The notes beneath the pieces were generated by a model, which was given only the letters and a program-made list of their open reading frames with translations, did not search any database and was not told the origin of the DNA. The position numbers and the translations under genes are program-made. From Theristus sp. LFF4_11 (lineage: Eukaryota > Nematoda > Chromadorea > Monhysterida > Xyalidae), in the NCBI GenBank assembly GCA_030248135.1, contig JASANC010003074.1:218433-282432 (forward strand): a stretch of 64,000 bases of DNA, written 5' to 3'. This document shows positions 46,640 to 58,704 of this stretch, in pieces (position 1 is the first letter of the stretch; every line of letters begins with the position of its first letter).

Positions 46640-49600
46640 TGAATGAACAAAAACTGATAAAAGTTTAAAAGTACTTTATAGTACTGATACTGTATCTTTG
46701 CAAACTGGCATAATCTAAAACAAATGGCGTTCGTGTTTTAGATACGTTTTCTTGCCATTATACAAAATTAAAACCAAAACGAGGCACCTTTTCAAGCATA
46801 CAGATAGATTTTTCAAAATATTGTTGAATTAATAAAATCATACACTGTAGTGATGTTTTGGGCAAAATGCCATGTCCGTTTTTACCAACTGAAAACGTCA
46901 TTACATCATGATCTGAAACAGAGGTACAACTGACTGAATAATGTATTTCTGAAACAATAAATCACGAAAACCAAGCAGAAAAAGCGATTACTACGGTGGT
47001 TTACCTCATTCCCTTCTCATGCAACGACCTTGGTAAAAAAACGGATAATGATGCTGTGTGTATTGCCACCTTTCACAAATGTCATACAATCTAAGCCTTG
47101 GGCTTGAATAAGCAAGGCGACAAAAATAACTATCATTATAAAACGGTTATAAAACCGTTTTTTTGTTTTTATTGTCTGAGCTGTTGCATCCAAGCTTGCC
47201 TTCAGGTGGTATTTCTAACGAGAAAACCATTGGGGGTCATGAGCTACATCAGTACCACGAAGACCATAAAATTACGTTGTTTCGTTCCTGGCTTCATTTC
47301 ACTGAACTGGGGCATTTGTGAACATGCAAAACATGGTGTCCTGAAGTTTCGAGTTTGTAAATTGCGCAATTTCCATGCGGGGTTTTAAAAAAACAGAAAC
47401 ATATGCTGTGAGACCAAAACTCCCCGGCCAAGGTTGTACAGTGTTTCTGTCGTTTGTTCAGTCTCTCGCTCAAGGACCCTTTATCTCCAGAGTCCAGACA
47501 TGCGGATCGCCTCTTCACTCGAAGGAGGCGAAATAATGTTGAAGGGTCTGTGGAAAAGCTGCGCCGTTGAAAACCCAAACACGCGCTGTCTTGCGCTGCA
47601 CGTAGTCCGAATAAAAGTTCAAGCAATTGTGTGTATTTTGCGAAGAAAATTCGGAGTAGATTTTTTACAAATTTTATGGCAAAAAACTGGCGTCATATTG
47701 CGTTTGGTTTTCATGATTTCAAATTGCCGCTCGATCGTGAAACGTTGCGCTGCGATTTGTTCGATAGGAAAGAACCGTATTACCTCCAATAACCCCCCAT
47801 GGGGGATTAATACGTCAGCGACTTTTAGGGGTGGAGGTTTATTGGTGGGGGGGGGGATTATTGGTGGGGGGGGGGCTTATTTACAAACAAATTCTAGGGG
47901 TGGGGGTTTGTTGAAAAATGGCAAAAATGCCTTGCATGGCAGGCAAGAAAGTCGCAGAAACTTCTACTTTTCACAGAGATTTCCTTTTGTAACAGCCTTT
48001 TGTAATGAAATTACCATTAACTCATCCTTTTGGGGCCTTTGGTAGCACAATTTCACCAATGTCACTGCATTCAGCCACTGAATTCGCTGGGTATGTGTTT
48101 CAAACAGGTTTCCAATTAACCCCCATGGGGGATTATTTGTGGGGTGGGATATTCGGAAACTTGTCGTGGGGGTGGGGGTTTATTGGTGAAGGGATTAATG
48201 GTGGGGGGGGGGTTTAATGGGGGTAATACGGTAATACAAGTGAAAACCGAAAAGGTTATTTATGGAACCGCGTTTTCGCATTATAATCTCATTGTTGTAA
48301 ATCAGGGCATTTTCGAAAATGTGCTGTACAATTGCTGTGACCAACCTAATCCTTGTGGAAGCCGACGTGCACAGCATCAGTACGCACATCACTTGATAAA
48401 AAATCTGCCTTTTTCTGGCGATTAAAACGCCAGAAGTAAATGCCAGATGTTTTGCTAGTGTCCGCGATCGGGAGAAAGCTGGTGCCCACCATTCTTTTCT
48501 TACCGTATGTTGTCGGCAAATGACTCGCGCAAAATTAAGATCTTCGATTTGTTGAAAAGAAAACATTTTCGTTCCGTTTGTTGTCGAAGTGAACACGTTT
48601 TTCGTTGCGCTAAGTCATTTCAGGGTACCAAATGACCGTTTGTCAGAAACCAATCGTGTGTGAGTTTTTTTTCGAGAGTTTCGCCACGGTGGGCTGGAAT
48701 GTTGTGAGCAGTTGTTTTTGCAAATGGTTCGCTTTGTGCTGGCGCAGAATGTTTTGTTTGTTGGCAATTTTATCCGTTCTGTCTGATGCTTGGTGGATTG
48801 ATTCAGCTATGCCCGAAACAGTAGAACTGCAGCCACAAGAAGCATATTGATCGAATGCAGAGAGCGACAAACTCGATATTGCCTACAAAAGCGAGAATGA
48901 ATGTTTTCAGAACGGACAACAAAATAGTTTTCCGGCCAGATAAATGACGAAGGAAAAGTGCGCATTCATAAAATCAGAAACAAAACTGGACTTCATATCA
49001 GATGGACAAAAGAAAACAAAGCGAAACTTTTGTTACAAAAAGCAGATCGATGAAGAAAACAATCGAAAGAGAAACTACAGTAGTTAGTTACTGTACTGTG
49101 GTAATACTGCCGTTAACGAGCGTAACGTACAAATCCGAAGGTAGGTTTTAACTTTCCGTTTCGTGATTTTTGAAGTGACGAAACAAGATCGTATTGAGAC
49201 CCACTGTGATACTTACCGTAGTAAATATTCACCCAGTATTACACATTTACCTTTCTAAAATAAACCTTAAAAATTGCACACTGTTCGTTCGGCCCCTTTC
49301 TCGCATAGTCAACAGCGTGCGTTGAACACACACAGAGTGTACTTGATAGTGCAAGGCAGCTGCGAGGCAATTTGAATTGAATATTTCGCAATATTATCTT
49401 TGTTTCTGCCCGTTTGTTGATGAGCGCTAAATGAAAAGTGAAATTCAATCTGGATTGGGTCCCAAAAAATATTTACTGGTTGAATTGCAATCAAACAACG
49501 CTGTTTGGTTGGTCGAAGCGCACTATGCAACCAATCAGTGTTTTTTGCGAAAAGAAATTGCTCAGTTTTGTCTCAGCAAAAATTAAGCAAAGTAGCCACA

Positions 49601-50812
49601 TACGATTGTCAATTGTTGATTATTGGCCCATTGTTGTTTTACTATTAGAAACTGGTCACCGAAATTTGGAAGAAATCAGAAAATTTCAAAGTTCTTCACA
49701 ACTTTAATGACGAGCACCGGGAGTTTTCCTGATGAGTACAAATTGCCCTGAGAGTCTGAAAAAAATCACATTTGATCATTCTCCACAAAAAAATCGTTCT
49801 GATTTTCGTTCTGATTTTTGTTCATTGTTTCAACGTCGGTTCCGTTGCTTTTTGTGCACTGCGACTGCAGGGATGGCCACCGCGGGAGTGGTGCTGAACA
49901 GCTGTTTTTCGCCTCTGGTATTATCTTTTTAGTTTGGTCGCGAGACTCAATGCGCCCATAAGATAGGTAAACAGTTTCAAGCGTGACGCGGGAATTCAAA
50001 ATTGGCAAAGTGATCCGAGTCCCCTGAATAGGGCCGAGTCACTTGGCGACATGAATTAATTGCCACATCAAGATTTGAACTGTTTCCTTTCTGCGCGTCT
50101 GCACACGCATTCAGTCGTAGAACCCAAAAAAAACATTGAGAATATTAAGCGAAGACATCGACATACATACCGGGCTGCCCACCAAAGACAGCACAGTCTC
50201 AAAATAAAACAAAATCAAAAATGCTGCCGAAATGTGTGAAAGTGCACACTCTGTTCAGAGCTTATTGGCGACTTTTCGGATCGTGACTAGCGCCCGGGGC
50301 TGCCGCGGTCTTCGCTTACCAGAGGGTTAGAAAAAACTTTGTTCCGCACGCACTCACGGCGGCAGCCAGCAGTCTGCAAAGCAAGTCCAGAAGCATATGC
50401 GTGTCTCCCAGAAGCGAATAAGCAAGAGATTCAAATTCATAGTTCTTCATTCCGTCGGAGTTCTGCATTCTGACATTCTGCATTCATTCCACGTCAAAAA
50501 AATGCCAATTTTTCCAACTGTTGTCGACTTGTACTTTTGAAAATAACGCGGCGCGTTTTTCGATTTTTCTTCAAAATATAGCAAGGTCGAATCAATACGT
50601 ATGTATTTGAGGCATTTCTTGAAATTTATTTGTTATTAGATTGTGTTTTCCGACAGCCAATATGGTCGTGTTGTTGTGATTGACTGGAACGGTTTCCATT
50701 CAGTCGCACATCGCTTCGTCACATACATCGCGTGTAATACACCTGAAACAGAAAATGTTTCAGAAAAAAAACGATTCAGATGATCAACATTGAAGAAGTT
50801 CGTTCAAATTCA
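46640..50812. other. Gene-free stretch
   Basis: No supportable gene. It includes a family C MITE (47775-48231). A short plus-strand frame near 48632-48850 has a hydrophobic MFCLLAILSVLSDAWW stretch that could pass for a signal peptide, but no further exon or conservation can be shown. Confidence 0.4.
47775..48231. mobile_element. MITE family C, copy 2
   Basis: Ends CCGTATTACCTCCAATAACC and GGGGGTAATACGG are inverted. The core (GGGGCCTTTGGTAGCACAAT, CAGCCACTGAATTCGC) is nearly identical to copy 1. The left flank is AA rather than TA, suggesting a changed target base. Confidence 0.75.
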
Positions 50813-51058
50813 TCATCGGCGTGTAACGACGAGTCCCCGTCCTGGGGACAACGTGAGCGAGGTCCTTTCGGGGACCTTCAGGACGCAGACAGTTGCAATG
50901 ATTGTCGCACAGTACACGCAACCGGCAGCTGTGAGCGACGTTTTTGCAAGCCACACCAACATGGCGAAGCAAGCAAGCAACACCAGCATGGCGAGGGTGA
51001 AGCACCAGCAGAATGCTGCTAAGGTGGCAAGCTTGACGTAGTCCTGTGCAACCGGCAT
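50813..51058 (-). CDS. Small predicted membrane protein, 81 aa
   Basis: A minus-strand frame with a good ATG just inside the right-hand transposon end. The product begins MPVAQDYVKLATLAAFCWCF and continues with a strongly hydrophobic segment (LAMLVLLACFAMLVWLA, about residues 22-38). A second, weaker hydrophobic, Cys-containing segment (AAGCVYCATIIATVCVL) follows, then a short basic tail. Codon use is GC-rich like the real exons of the window. No homologue is recognised. It could be a single exon of a larger gene, and the frame is also open in two other ways, so confidence is modest. Confidence 0.35.
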   Translation of the reverse strand: MPVAQDYVKLATLAAFCWCFTLAMLVLLACFAMLVWLAKTSLTAAGCVYCATIIATVCVLKVPERTSLTLSPGRGLVVTRR

Positions 51059-51085
51059 GATGTATGTACAGTGTGAGTCAAAAAA

Positions 51086-52063
51086 CACAGGAAACTCAAA
51101 ATGAATGATGAGGAAGATGAAAAGAGATGTGCTGTTAATGGCGCGCATCAGGCCGTAAATCACACAAAATAAACACATGCAAGATGCAAATCAGGCCGTA
51201 AATCACACAAAATCAACGGTGCATTAACAGGCCCGAAAAAAAAATTCCAAAAATGGGGGTTTCAATCAACACTATTAACAGGCTGAACACGAGAGGTTGT
51301 GCGCCTTTTATTAAGCGTATCTTCGTAAAAACGACGCATTGGATGATGAGATAAATGTGCGTGATGATTTGCATGATGCGTTAATGTACGGTTAATACAG
51401 TTGATTTCTCCATTAGTTACATAAATCATTTCCCTTTCATCTTTGGACACTAACGTTTGATTAACAGGCACATCACTAATATCATCCAACATTTCAAATT
51501 TAAATCATTGATAATCTGCATCAGTAACTCACATAAGAAAGCTGTTAATGTGGTGTTCATATGAAAGATGGCACATCAACAGTCCCGATTGTTTAGCATC
51601 TACCGCATCTTTTTCATCTTGCGCCGAGTTTTATTCGTATGATGAGCAAAAACCACTGTTAATGTACTGTTGATAAAAACGGTTAATACGCTATCTATTC
51701 CATATACATTGTATTTTTTTGCCTGATGTGAAGCACACAAATATTACCCACATTAACCACTGTTAATGCAAGTTAATTGCGGAACGCCATCTAGCAAATC
51801 AAAACATATTTACTGTGGAATATGTCGTAAATGTTGCTGTTGATTAGGAAAATGGCGCTTTTAACATTGTGGCAATAAAAATGACGCAAAACTACCGTAA
51901 TCCTTGTTCCCAAAGATGGAGAAGATGCACATCTTGCAAATCAATGTGTCTTCAATTAACCTCAATCAACAGAACTGGCTCCCAAAAAAGTCAACGTAAC
52001 TGGGCACTCATCAACAGCACATCTCTTTTCATCTTCCTCATCATTCATTTTGAGTTTCATGTG
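51086..52063. mobile_element. Family I element with about 50-bp inverted termini and dense GTTAAT motifs
   Basis: Termini CACAGGAAACTCAAAATG and CATTTTGAGTTTCATGTG begin inverted repeats of about 50 bases, continuing through GATGAGGAAGATGAAAAG. A run of five A residues on each side is consistent with a target duplication. The interior has many GTTAAT/ATTAAC words, many in the form TGTTAATG. A second copy in inverse orientation lies at 63032-64000 and runs off the window. Confidence 0.65.
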
Positions 52064-52874
52064 AAAAAGGTTCCAATTCTAAAATGCTCTCACTGGCGTG
52101 TGCTGAGGTGTTTAGAGCTGAAAATTGGAACACTATTAGAAAACAGTTGGAGGTTTTTCTGACTATTTTTTTTCACGGTATGTTGCCCCTATCACTCACT
52201 ACAGCAGAATATCTGAAAAACAAGAAAAATCGACAAATGTGGAGAAATACAGAGGGTTGATTTAGCTGTAGCAAGAACCTCATGGCTTGAAATTTGGAAC
52301 ACTGTTAGAACACTTTGAGAGCTTTTTTGTGATTAAAAATTTTTTGGTTTACACGTTTCAGTTTATTTTTACAGTGTAATTTTCAAAAAAATAGCGATTT
52401 TTGACGAAAAACAACGGTCGCCCATAATCTCACTGTTTATCATTGCTCATACCGACTTGTGAACTGATGTATCGCCACGCGGTGTAAAATAGAATTTTGT
52501 ACAAAATTGGCGAACCACTGTAGATAACTTATTCGCATGTTCCCACCAATTGGCAGACCAGACTCGCTTTTCTGCCGTCCACTTAACCATGATGGCCGCA
52601 ACGACTGAAAATGGAATTGCATTTTTCACTGCAGAAAACAATCAATCTGCTATGGTGAAAAAAGCAGAGTGGCAGAGTGGCAAATTGTGTGAATTAAAAA
52701 AAGAAAAACATTTCGCATTTGAAAAGAGAAATTCGCATCTGTTCTGAGCAGAACCGCTCACGCACCCTAGAAGATTCGAAGTGAAACATCAGCTTGCTCA
52801 AAGACTGTTCAAATGCCATTGAGCATTCGGCATTTCCAAGCTGTTGTGTGTGCGTATTGTTTTTTTTTTTCATC
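51091..52874. repeat. Left arm of a large inverted duplication
   Basis: This segment recurs, inverted and nearly identical, at 62232-64000, where it runs off the window. Short frames on opposite strands in the two arms give identical peptides (for example at 51869-52162 and 62933-63226). The arm boundary at 52874 is exactly the left end of an LTR insertion that both arms share. Confidence 0.85.
51262..51492 (-). CDS. 76-aa reading frame inside family I element
   Basis: Starts MLDDISDVPVNQTLVSKDER and is His/Asn-rich in the middle (NRTLTHHANHHAHLSHHP). The second copy of the element at 63601-63831 preserves the frame with a single residue change. The copies are so similar at the DNA level that this does not prove selection. 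No known domain. It could be an accidental frame in a non-autonomous element. Confidence 0.25.
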   Translation of the reverse strand: MLDDISDVPVNQTLVSKDEREMIYVTNGEINCINRTLTHHANHHAHLSHHPMRRFYEDTLNKRRTTSRVQPVNSVD

Positions 52875-53278
52875 TGTAATGTCCTACTTTAGCCTTCGTG
52901 TCTGCGCTCTCACACAAAGCCGGGTTTACGGTGAGCTGTTTCTGACAGAGCGCTTGACTTCCAATGCTCATCTACTTTTTTCCTAGATGCTCAACAGTTT
53001 TCTTAAATCTTTGTTAAGCTATTTTTCCTTGGTTCGTTCTCGTACATTATAAAAGTGCCGTGTTTTATGAGTTCAGCATGTGCCGTTCGTGCCATTTTGT
53101 TTCTTTTTATTTCTATCGTCTTTCGTCGTCGTTTTAATAAAAGTGAAGTCGTTTTAATTTAGTAAAAGTAAAAGTAAAGTAAAAAAACCGAACGTCGTCC
53201 ACCGGTCATCACACACAGCAGCTCGGATCGGTTGGCAGTCCAGTGAGCCATTCACACACACCAAAGCAGAACATCTCA
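52875..53278 (+). mobile_element. Solo LTR, 404 bp
   Basis: Starts TGTAATGTCC and ends CATCTCA (TG..CA), flanked by the 4-bp direct repeat CATC at 52871-52874 and 53279-53282. The uninterrupted host sequence can be seen in the related element near 43290 (TTTTTTGATCTTTTTTGTG), which confirms the insertion. A TATAAAAG box is present at about 53049, and AATAAAAG lies downstream. The same LTR occurs twice in the other arm. Confidence 0.85.
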
Positions 53279-54100
53279 CATCTTTTTTGTGTTGCGAACA
53301 CTCGGGTTATCACCAACGTTCATCATTTGGTCTTTGTAACAGCTAAATTAATTCTCTGCATTTCACCACATTTGTCGATTTTTCATGTTTTTCAGATATT
53401 CTGCTGTAGTGAGTGATAGGGGCAACATACCGTGAAAAAAAACAGTAAGAAAAACCTCCAACTGTTTTCTAATAGTGTTCCAATTTTCAGCTCTAAACAC
53501 CTCAGCACACGCCAGTGAGAGCATTTTAGAATTGGAACCTTTTTTTTGGTTCACCCTGTATTGTATTGTGACTGAAGTTGACAGAAACGCTGTTGAACAA
53601 AATGACAGAAACATGTGTGGGCATGTTCGGACATGTCACAGACAGACGGGAATAGTGTTGCGTGGCAACGTGCAAAGTGCGTTTTGATTTTTGTTGTGTA
53701 GATTTCTGGGACTGATTTGATTACGGTATTTGACAGTAAGCTTCAGTATTTGCCTCACTTTTTGCAAAAAACAAGTTTGAACAATACAATAATGTTGTTT
53801 TTTACAAATTCGCTGAAATGTCACAAACAATGTTTCACGTATGCAACACATACACCTAAACGCACGGACTTCATTATGTTGATCGCGTCGAGACGTCCCG
53901 ACATACGGTAAAGTGTTCAGAGGTTCTGACAGCAAATTCTGTGTCCTGGGTTTTTCCAAACGGAATTTCGCTTGGGTATGAGTCACAGATGATGTCATTT
54001 TGACATCAACATATGAAACATAGAATGGTGGTGCATAGTACATAGAATACCCAACCAACACCATATAGCGATTATTTCGCAATAATAATAATAGACTTAC

Positions 54101-54235
54101 AGACTGCGGCTGCAATTTCTGGGTCACACTACGAAATGAACGCATCGTTTCGAAGTCACCTGCGACGTAGAAGTGAAAAGCCGATTTTCTGTTTTCGCAT
54201 GATTTCAACACTTCCGCCATAAATTTGACTATCAT
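54101..54235 (-). other. Possible isolated exon of unknown gene
   Basis: A minus-strand open stretch starting MIVKFMAEVLKSCENRKSAF and continuing with FHFYVAGDFETMRSFRSV ends at a consensus donor (TCT/gtaagt). The pattern of a hydrophobic strand followed by A-G-D is faintly like GT-B fucosyltransferase segments, but no partner exon was found nearby. A gene remnant or a chance frame is equally possible. Confidence 0.2.
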
Positions 54236-54364
54236 AGTCGACTCACGTTTTTTTCAGTTTGAGACACTGCAACACAGAATGAACGCGTTTTATGAGACTG
54301 CGTAAGCGTACAAACCACATTGAATACGGTAGCTCGGTCTCGACACGATCCAACATGAGCGATA

Positions 54365-54401
54365 GCCAGCCTCTAACAGTCGAGCACTGTTAGAGGCTGG
54401 C
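54365..54401. other. Perfect 16-bp hairpin with 5-base loop
   Basis: GCCAGCCTCTAACAGT, loop CGAGC, then the exact inverse ACTGTTAGAGGCTGGC. No T run follows directly, although a T-rich stretch lies 15 bases on. It could be a structured RNA element, a replication-slippage product or a transposon footprint. Confidence 0.6.
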
Positions 54402-55804
54402 ACCATGTCAATTCAAGTTTTTTTTACTTTTAATTGAATCCAACAGCCTTTTTGAGTCGCTCAGTGCAAAAATCAGAGTTTTTTATTTTGACCTTACTTT
54501 ATCGATTGAAACATATTGTTTTGTTTTTAAACCTAAAGTTTGACTGTAATATAGTCTTGTTTCTTGCAATGTTTTGCAATCAATTGCGATGCGATCATCA
54601 GTGTTTTTGCAATATTATGAAGAAAATCATGTCGCGCAGTAAAAACAACGTTTTTTTAATGTTGCAGAGAAAATTACATTCGCGCGCAGCAAAAACAACC
54701 GGTTTATACAACGACACACGTCTTGATTCTTATCATTTAATACATATGAGCAGAAGTCAATGTGAAAACAACAACAAAAAAACGTAACAACAAAAGGAGT
54801 TACAATTGGAAAATTTGTGCAGCTCAAAATACATATGAAACTGAACAATTTTTCAAACGTCCAATTGCTAAAATAACTTCAAGCGATAAAACAACGAATA
54901 CATGTGCAGCAGCCGAGCAACGATCATTCGATATGTTCATCATTTGCTGCTATTTTTCAAAAAAAAGAGATTGCAGATCAAGTTGATCAAAGCGGTTCAT
55001 GTTTACAAAAAATCACAGAAGTTAAAGAGAGGATACAGCCAATTATCTAAAAAAATCATTTAACAACCAACGAAGAATTTGCCATTGTGAACTAAAACTA
55101 CATACCAACAAATAGTCAACTAATCAATTTGTCAATTAGACTCTGTTCACAATCACACAGTCATTTCACCTCGAAATTACAGTGTTAGCTTGTTAGCTGT
55201 CTAATCTGATGGAATAGAGCTCTCTGAAAAATCCAATAAAAGTGTCAAGGTCCTAAAAACGGTCCTTTGAAACGCACTCTAAAAATGACCCGGAAACTCG
55301 TCTCCTGTCGCTGTTAAATCTATAAGTAGATGAAGCATCAGTTCGGAAAACCAACGAAAAACCTTGGAACAATCGTATTCAGTCTTCTGATGTGCATGTA
55401 ATATCCAGATACCCCAAACATTCGGGCTAAAAACCACATCAAATATTCTGCTGTGATAAGGACAGTAATCAGAATCTGTCCTGTGGCCTGATACTTCAAA
55501 AAAAGTCAGTGACTAACACTAACACCAACGATTCCCAACTGCAATTTTATATTGGTCAGTATCTTAGTTTTCGCTTTCCAGAGGGTCACACTGTCTGTGT
55601 GTGGTGTGCAGGTAAATAGACAGCATCAATGCCCGTTCATACAAATAGTGTCCCGGAAACCGAATCGCAAAAAAACAAACAAAAGAAAAAAACAGTGTAC
55701 CGCAACGCAACGCTAATTCTCTGCCATTTTCTATGACACGAAATAATATCTTCTGATTTATAATTCTACGTCTCCAAATCCTCTCAACCTAAAAATATAA
55801 TGGT

Positions 55805-55878
55805 GCGTGCATTCATGAAGCAATGTTTAGTGACCACAGCTACGCGTCACTGCTGCTTCATGAATACGCCGCTGAACT
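55805..55878. repeat. Palindromic short repeat family D, copy 4
   Basis: GTGCATTCATGAAGCAATGT and CTGCTGCTTCATGAATACG are inverted. It lies directly beyond the stop codon of zinc-finger gene 3, so it may be part of its 3' UTR. Confidence 0.55.
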
Positions 55879-55901
55879 ACCGCGCGTGCGCGCGCTCTCT
55901 C

Positions 55902-58704
55902 TCAATTCTTCTGCTGCGCGTCGAGCATCCAGTTCGGAAAGCCGAAACACGCGACCGCCTGGCGTTCGACCGAGTCGAGATCGCGCAGATCACGGAACAG
56001 CTCAGTCGTCGTCGTCGCCGGCGTCATGCGGTGCGCCGCGATCAGATGCTCACGGACGTCCGTCTTGGTCGCCGCGACAAAAGCGCACTCGGCCGTGGCG
56101 CCGCAGCCGAAACACGACCGGCCACAGTGCTCGTTCACCTGCGCGGCGTTTCCGATGTGTGCGTTATGATGTGTACGGCTTCAGATTTGAAAAAAGTACA
56201 TAGACGATGGAGGTGGTCCTCTTTCTCTTTAACATAGGAAAGAAACATATGCGAAAACCAATTTGGTCCCTTTTTCCACTTATCAAAACGGCTTGGCTTA
56301 GGATCAGGATTAGGTTTAGGATTAGGAACCTACAACAACCTGCAACGCTATGATGGCTTTAATTCGTTTCGGGCAATTCGTTTATAGTGATTTTCGTTTT
56401 CGTTTGTGCCCTTCCAACAATTCTCTCATAGACAACCACGCGAATACACAAGTTCGCGCGCGTCAAGACCGTCTACTGCCGTAGCTGCCGTACACCCCAC
56501 TGTGTGTATGCACTTACATGATCCATAAGCGCGCTCAAGCTGCCATAGGGCAGTTTCGCCAAGCACTGCTTGCACTTCAGACCCTTCGACGACGAAATAT
56601 ATCGATTCGTACACTTCGACACCCGCTTGAAATACTTGTGCAGCTTCTGCATCGACAGGCGGCGGCGTTTCCGTAGCGCCAACAGTTGCGCGCGACCCTC
56701 CTCCTCGAGTTGCCGCTCCGTGGTCGCCTCAGAGTCACGGTCACGCTCACCACCACCATCGACGATCTCGATTCGCAACGGCTTCGGCGACGACGACGGC
56801 GAGATCATGCTGGAGCTGGACGAGCAGTAGCCGGTCGAGCTGTTGCCGCCGCTGCTCGCTGAGATCGATGAGGAGCTTGCAGAGGCGGACAGCGGCTTTT
56901 GGTCGCGTTGTTTGGCGACACTGTTGGCGGTGCCGTTGTGGTTGTCGTTGCGGTTGTTCTTCGCGGAGATGTCGATGATCAACTTGCCGACCTGATACAG
57001 ATGAGCCGGCAATTCGCTGAGGGATTTCTGGCGGTTGTTGTTGTGGTTGTGGTTGTTGATGCTGCGTCCGATGATCTCCTTGACCACCTGCACGTCCTCC
57101 TGCCCGTACAGTTCAATCGGCAACGGTTCCATGTCGAAGCTGCTCACCGACAGGTCACTAGTGCTGCTGATCGATCGATGCGCGAGTTGTTGTTGCTTCG
57201 GAATGATGTTGTTCGATGGGTGGTGATGGTGGCTCGGCCGTTGATGAGTGGCTCGATGATGACTTGATTTGGTGATCGTTTGCTTTTTGTGTTTCTGTTG
57301 TTGTTGATGATGATGATGGTGATGATGTGGACCACTCTGCGGTATTGTCGCCGTCGTGCGCACGTGCACCGATTTGCCAGTGGTGACTCTTTGATTGTGC
57401 GCCACTCTTTGGCGAGCTGGTGATTGCGTGTTGCTGTTGATTCCGGGCAAGAAGAATTGTTTGTGTTGTTGTTGCTGCGGTGGTGACGTTTCCGACCCAG
57501 TGATGGTGATCGAGCGAACGTTCGGAACGATCACCGACGGACGCGCGTGCATGCTCAAATCGAGCACACTCATGAATTCGCGGTCGACCGGGCAATTCAC
57601 GGAGTTCATTCGAGCTCGCTTCGTCGATGGTTGATTCGTTTTGTCGTTGTGCGCTTCCTCGTTTCGAAGATGGTGAACGATGACGTCGTTCATTGACGTT
57701 CGCTTTAGTAGCGTCGTCTGTTTCGCGAGTGGCTGCACCATTGGAATTGAGGGCGCGCGAACACCGTTGTTGATCGTTGCGATTCTCGGCGATCCTGCCG
57801 TCAACGCGCCGTTTCTCGAGTCCGCTACGCTGGTGATGTTGATCGGTTGATCAGCGGTTGATGATTCGAACGCTGACGCCCGAGCAAACACGGTTGCTGC
57901 GAGATTGCTCTCGGTTGCGCTACGTTTGTTGTGCATCGTTTTCGTTGCGTTGAGCGTTGCTAGTTTTAGATTCGTATCGGTGATCGGCTGTTGTTGATTC
58001 GCGGTGATCAACATCGATGGTGAATGTTTGTGGTGACCGTTCGTGTGACATGAACGCGTACTCGGTTCAAGCGCCGGTTGAAACGGCGATGTAAATGTTG
58101 GCAATATCGGATGACTATGCTGTCGGCGCGCCACGGATGATAACGAACAGACTGGATGTTGATTAGTGGCAACTGTTGCACTGTTACTGTTGTTGCCACA
58201 CGCGCGACTCAACTTTTCGACGTTGTTGTTTCCAGCTCGCAGTAAACTGGTGATTTGACAAACCGCAATGTTGTCGATGGCATATTTGTCGTTGTTGTTG
58301 TGTTGTATCGTTCGCGTCAATACTGTCTGGTTTCGTTCATGCTGTTGTTGCTGGCATTGCTGTTGGTGTTGATGTTGCAGTTGCTGTTGTTGTTGTTGAT
58401 GCTGGTGTTGCTGTTGCAGTTGTTGTTGCAGTTGTTGTTGTTGCAATTGTTGTTGTTGCAACTGTTGCTGATGATGTTGTTGCTGTTGTAGATGTTGTTG
58501 CAATTGCTGTTGATGATGTTGTTGTTGCTGCAGTTGTTGCAACTGAACGTTGGAAACCATCGAACGGAAAAATTCGCGCATTTGAGAATGATAGTTATAG
58601 ACAGCGGCCTCAAAGTCGGACATTATGGTGGGACGTTCGTTGTTGGGTTTAGTGTTGCCAGCACCGTACGTCTCTGGCTGCAGTTTCTGCTGTTGATTCC
58701 ACAT
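55902..58704 (-). CDS. Paired zinc-finger protein 3, Gln-rich, about 807 aa
   Basis: Two exons, 58704-56518 (729 codons) and 56138-55902 (78 codons plus stop), join in phase 0 through a consensus donor (CAT/gtaagtgc). The N-terminus holds a helical stretch (DFEAAVYNYHSQMREFF), then about 60 residues of Gln/His repeats (residues 58-120). A long Ser/Thr/Asn-rich region, a His7 tract and a Ser-rich segment follow. A basic, helical LRKRRRLSMQKLHKYFKRV stretch precedes the module: C-x2-C-x14-H-x3-H (CKQC...HVNEH, with the second His pair formed across the splice) and C-x8-C-x12-H-x4-H (HLIAAH). It ends with an acidic then hydrophobic ACFGFPNWML tail. A nuclear regulator is inferred. It shares strand and module with the genes at 31399 and 39122. 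The start ATG is in a clean context. Confidence 0.82.

Larger units (their letters stand above)
51069..53558. mobile_element. Long-TIR mariner-like element (family G) carrying two later insertions
   Basis: Starts CAGTGTGAGTCAAAAAA and ends TTTTTTGGTTCACCCTG, with TA on both sides. The arms (for example ATGCTCTCACTGGCGTGTGC at 52084 against GCACACGCCAGTGAGAGCAT at 53504) are inverted over about 200 bases. Family I is inserted at the left end (51086-52063), and a solo LTR (52875-53278) in the middle. Non-coding apart from short frames in family I. Confidence 0.6.

Noticed and set aside
53636..54235. 199-aa minus-strand open frame as one protein
   Set aside because: Only the first 45 codons have exon-like properties and end at a good splice donor. 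The rest reads through intron-like AT-rich DNA.
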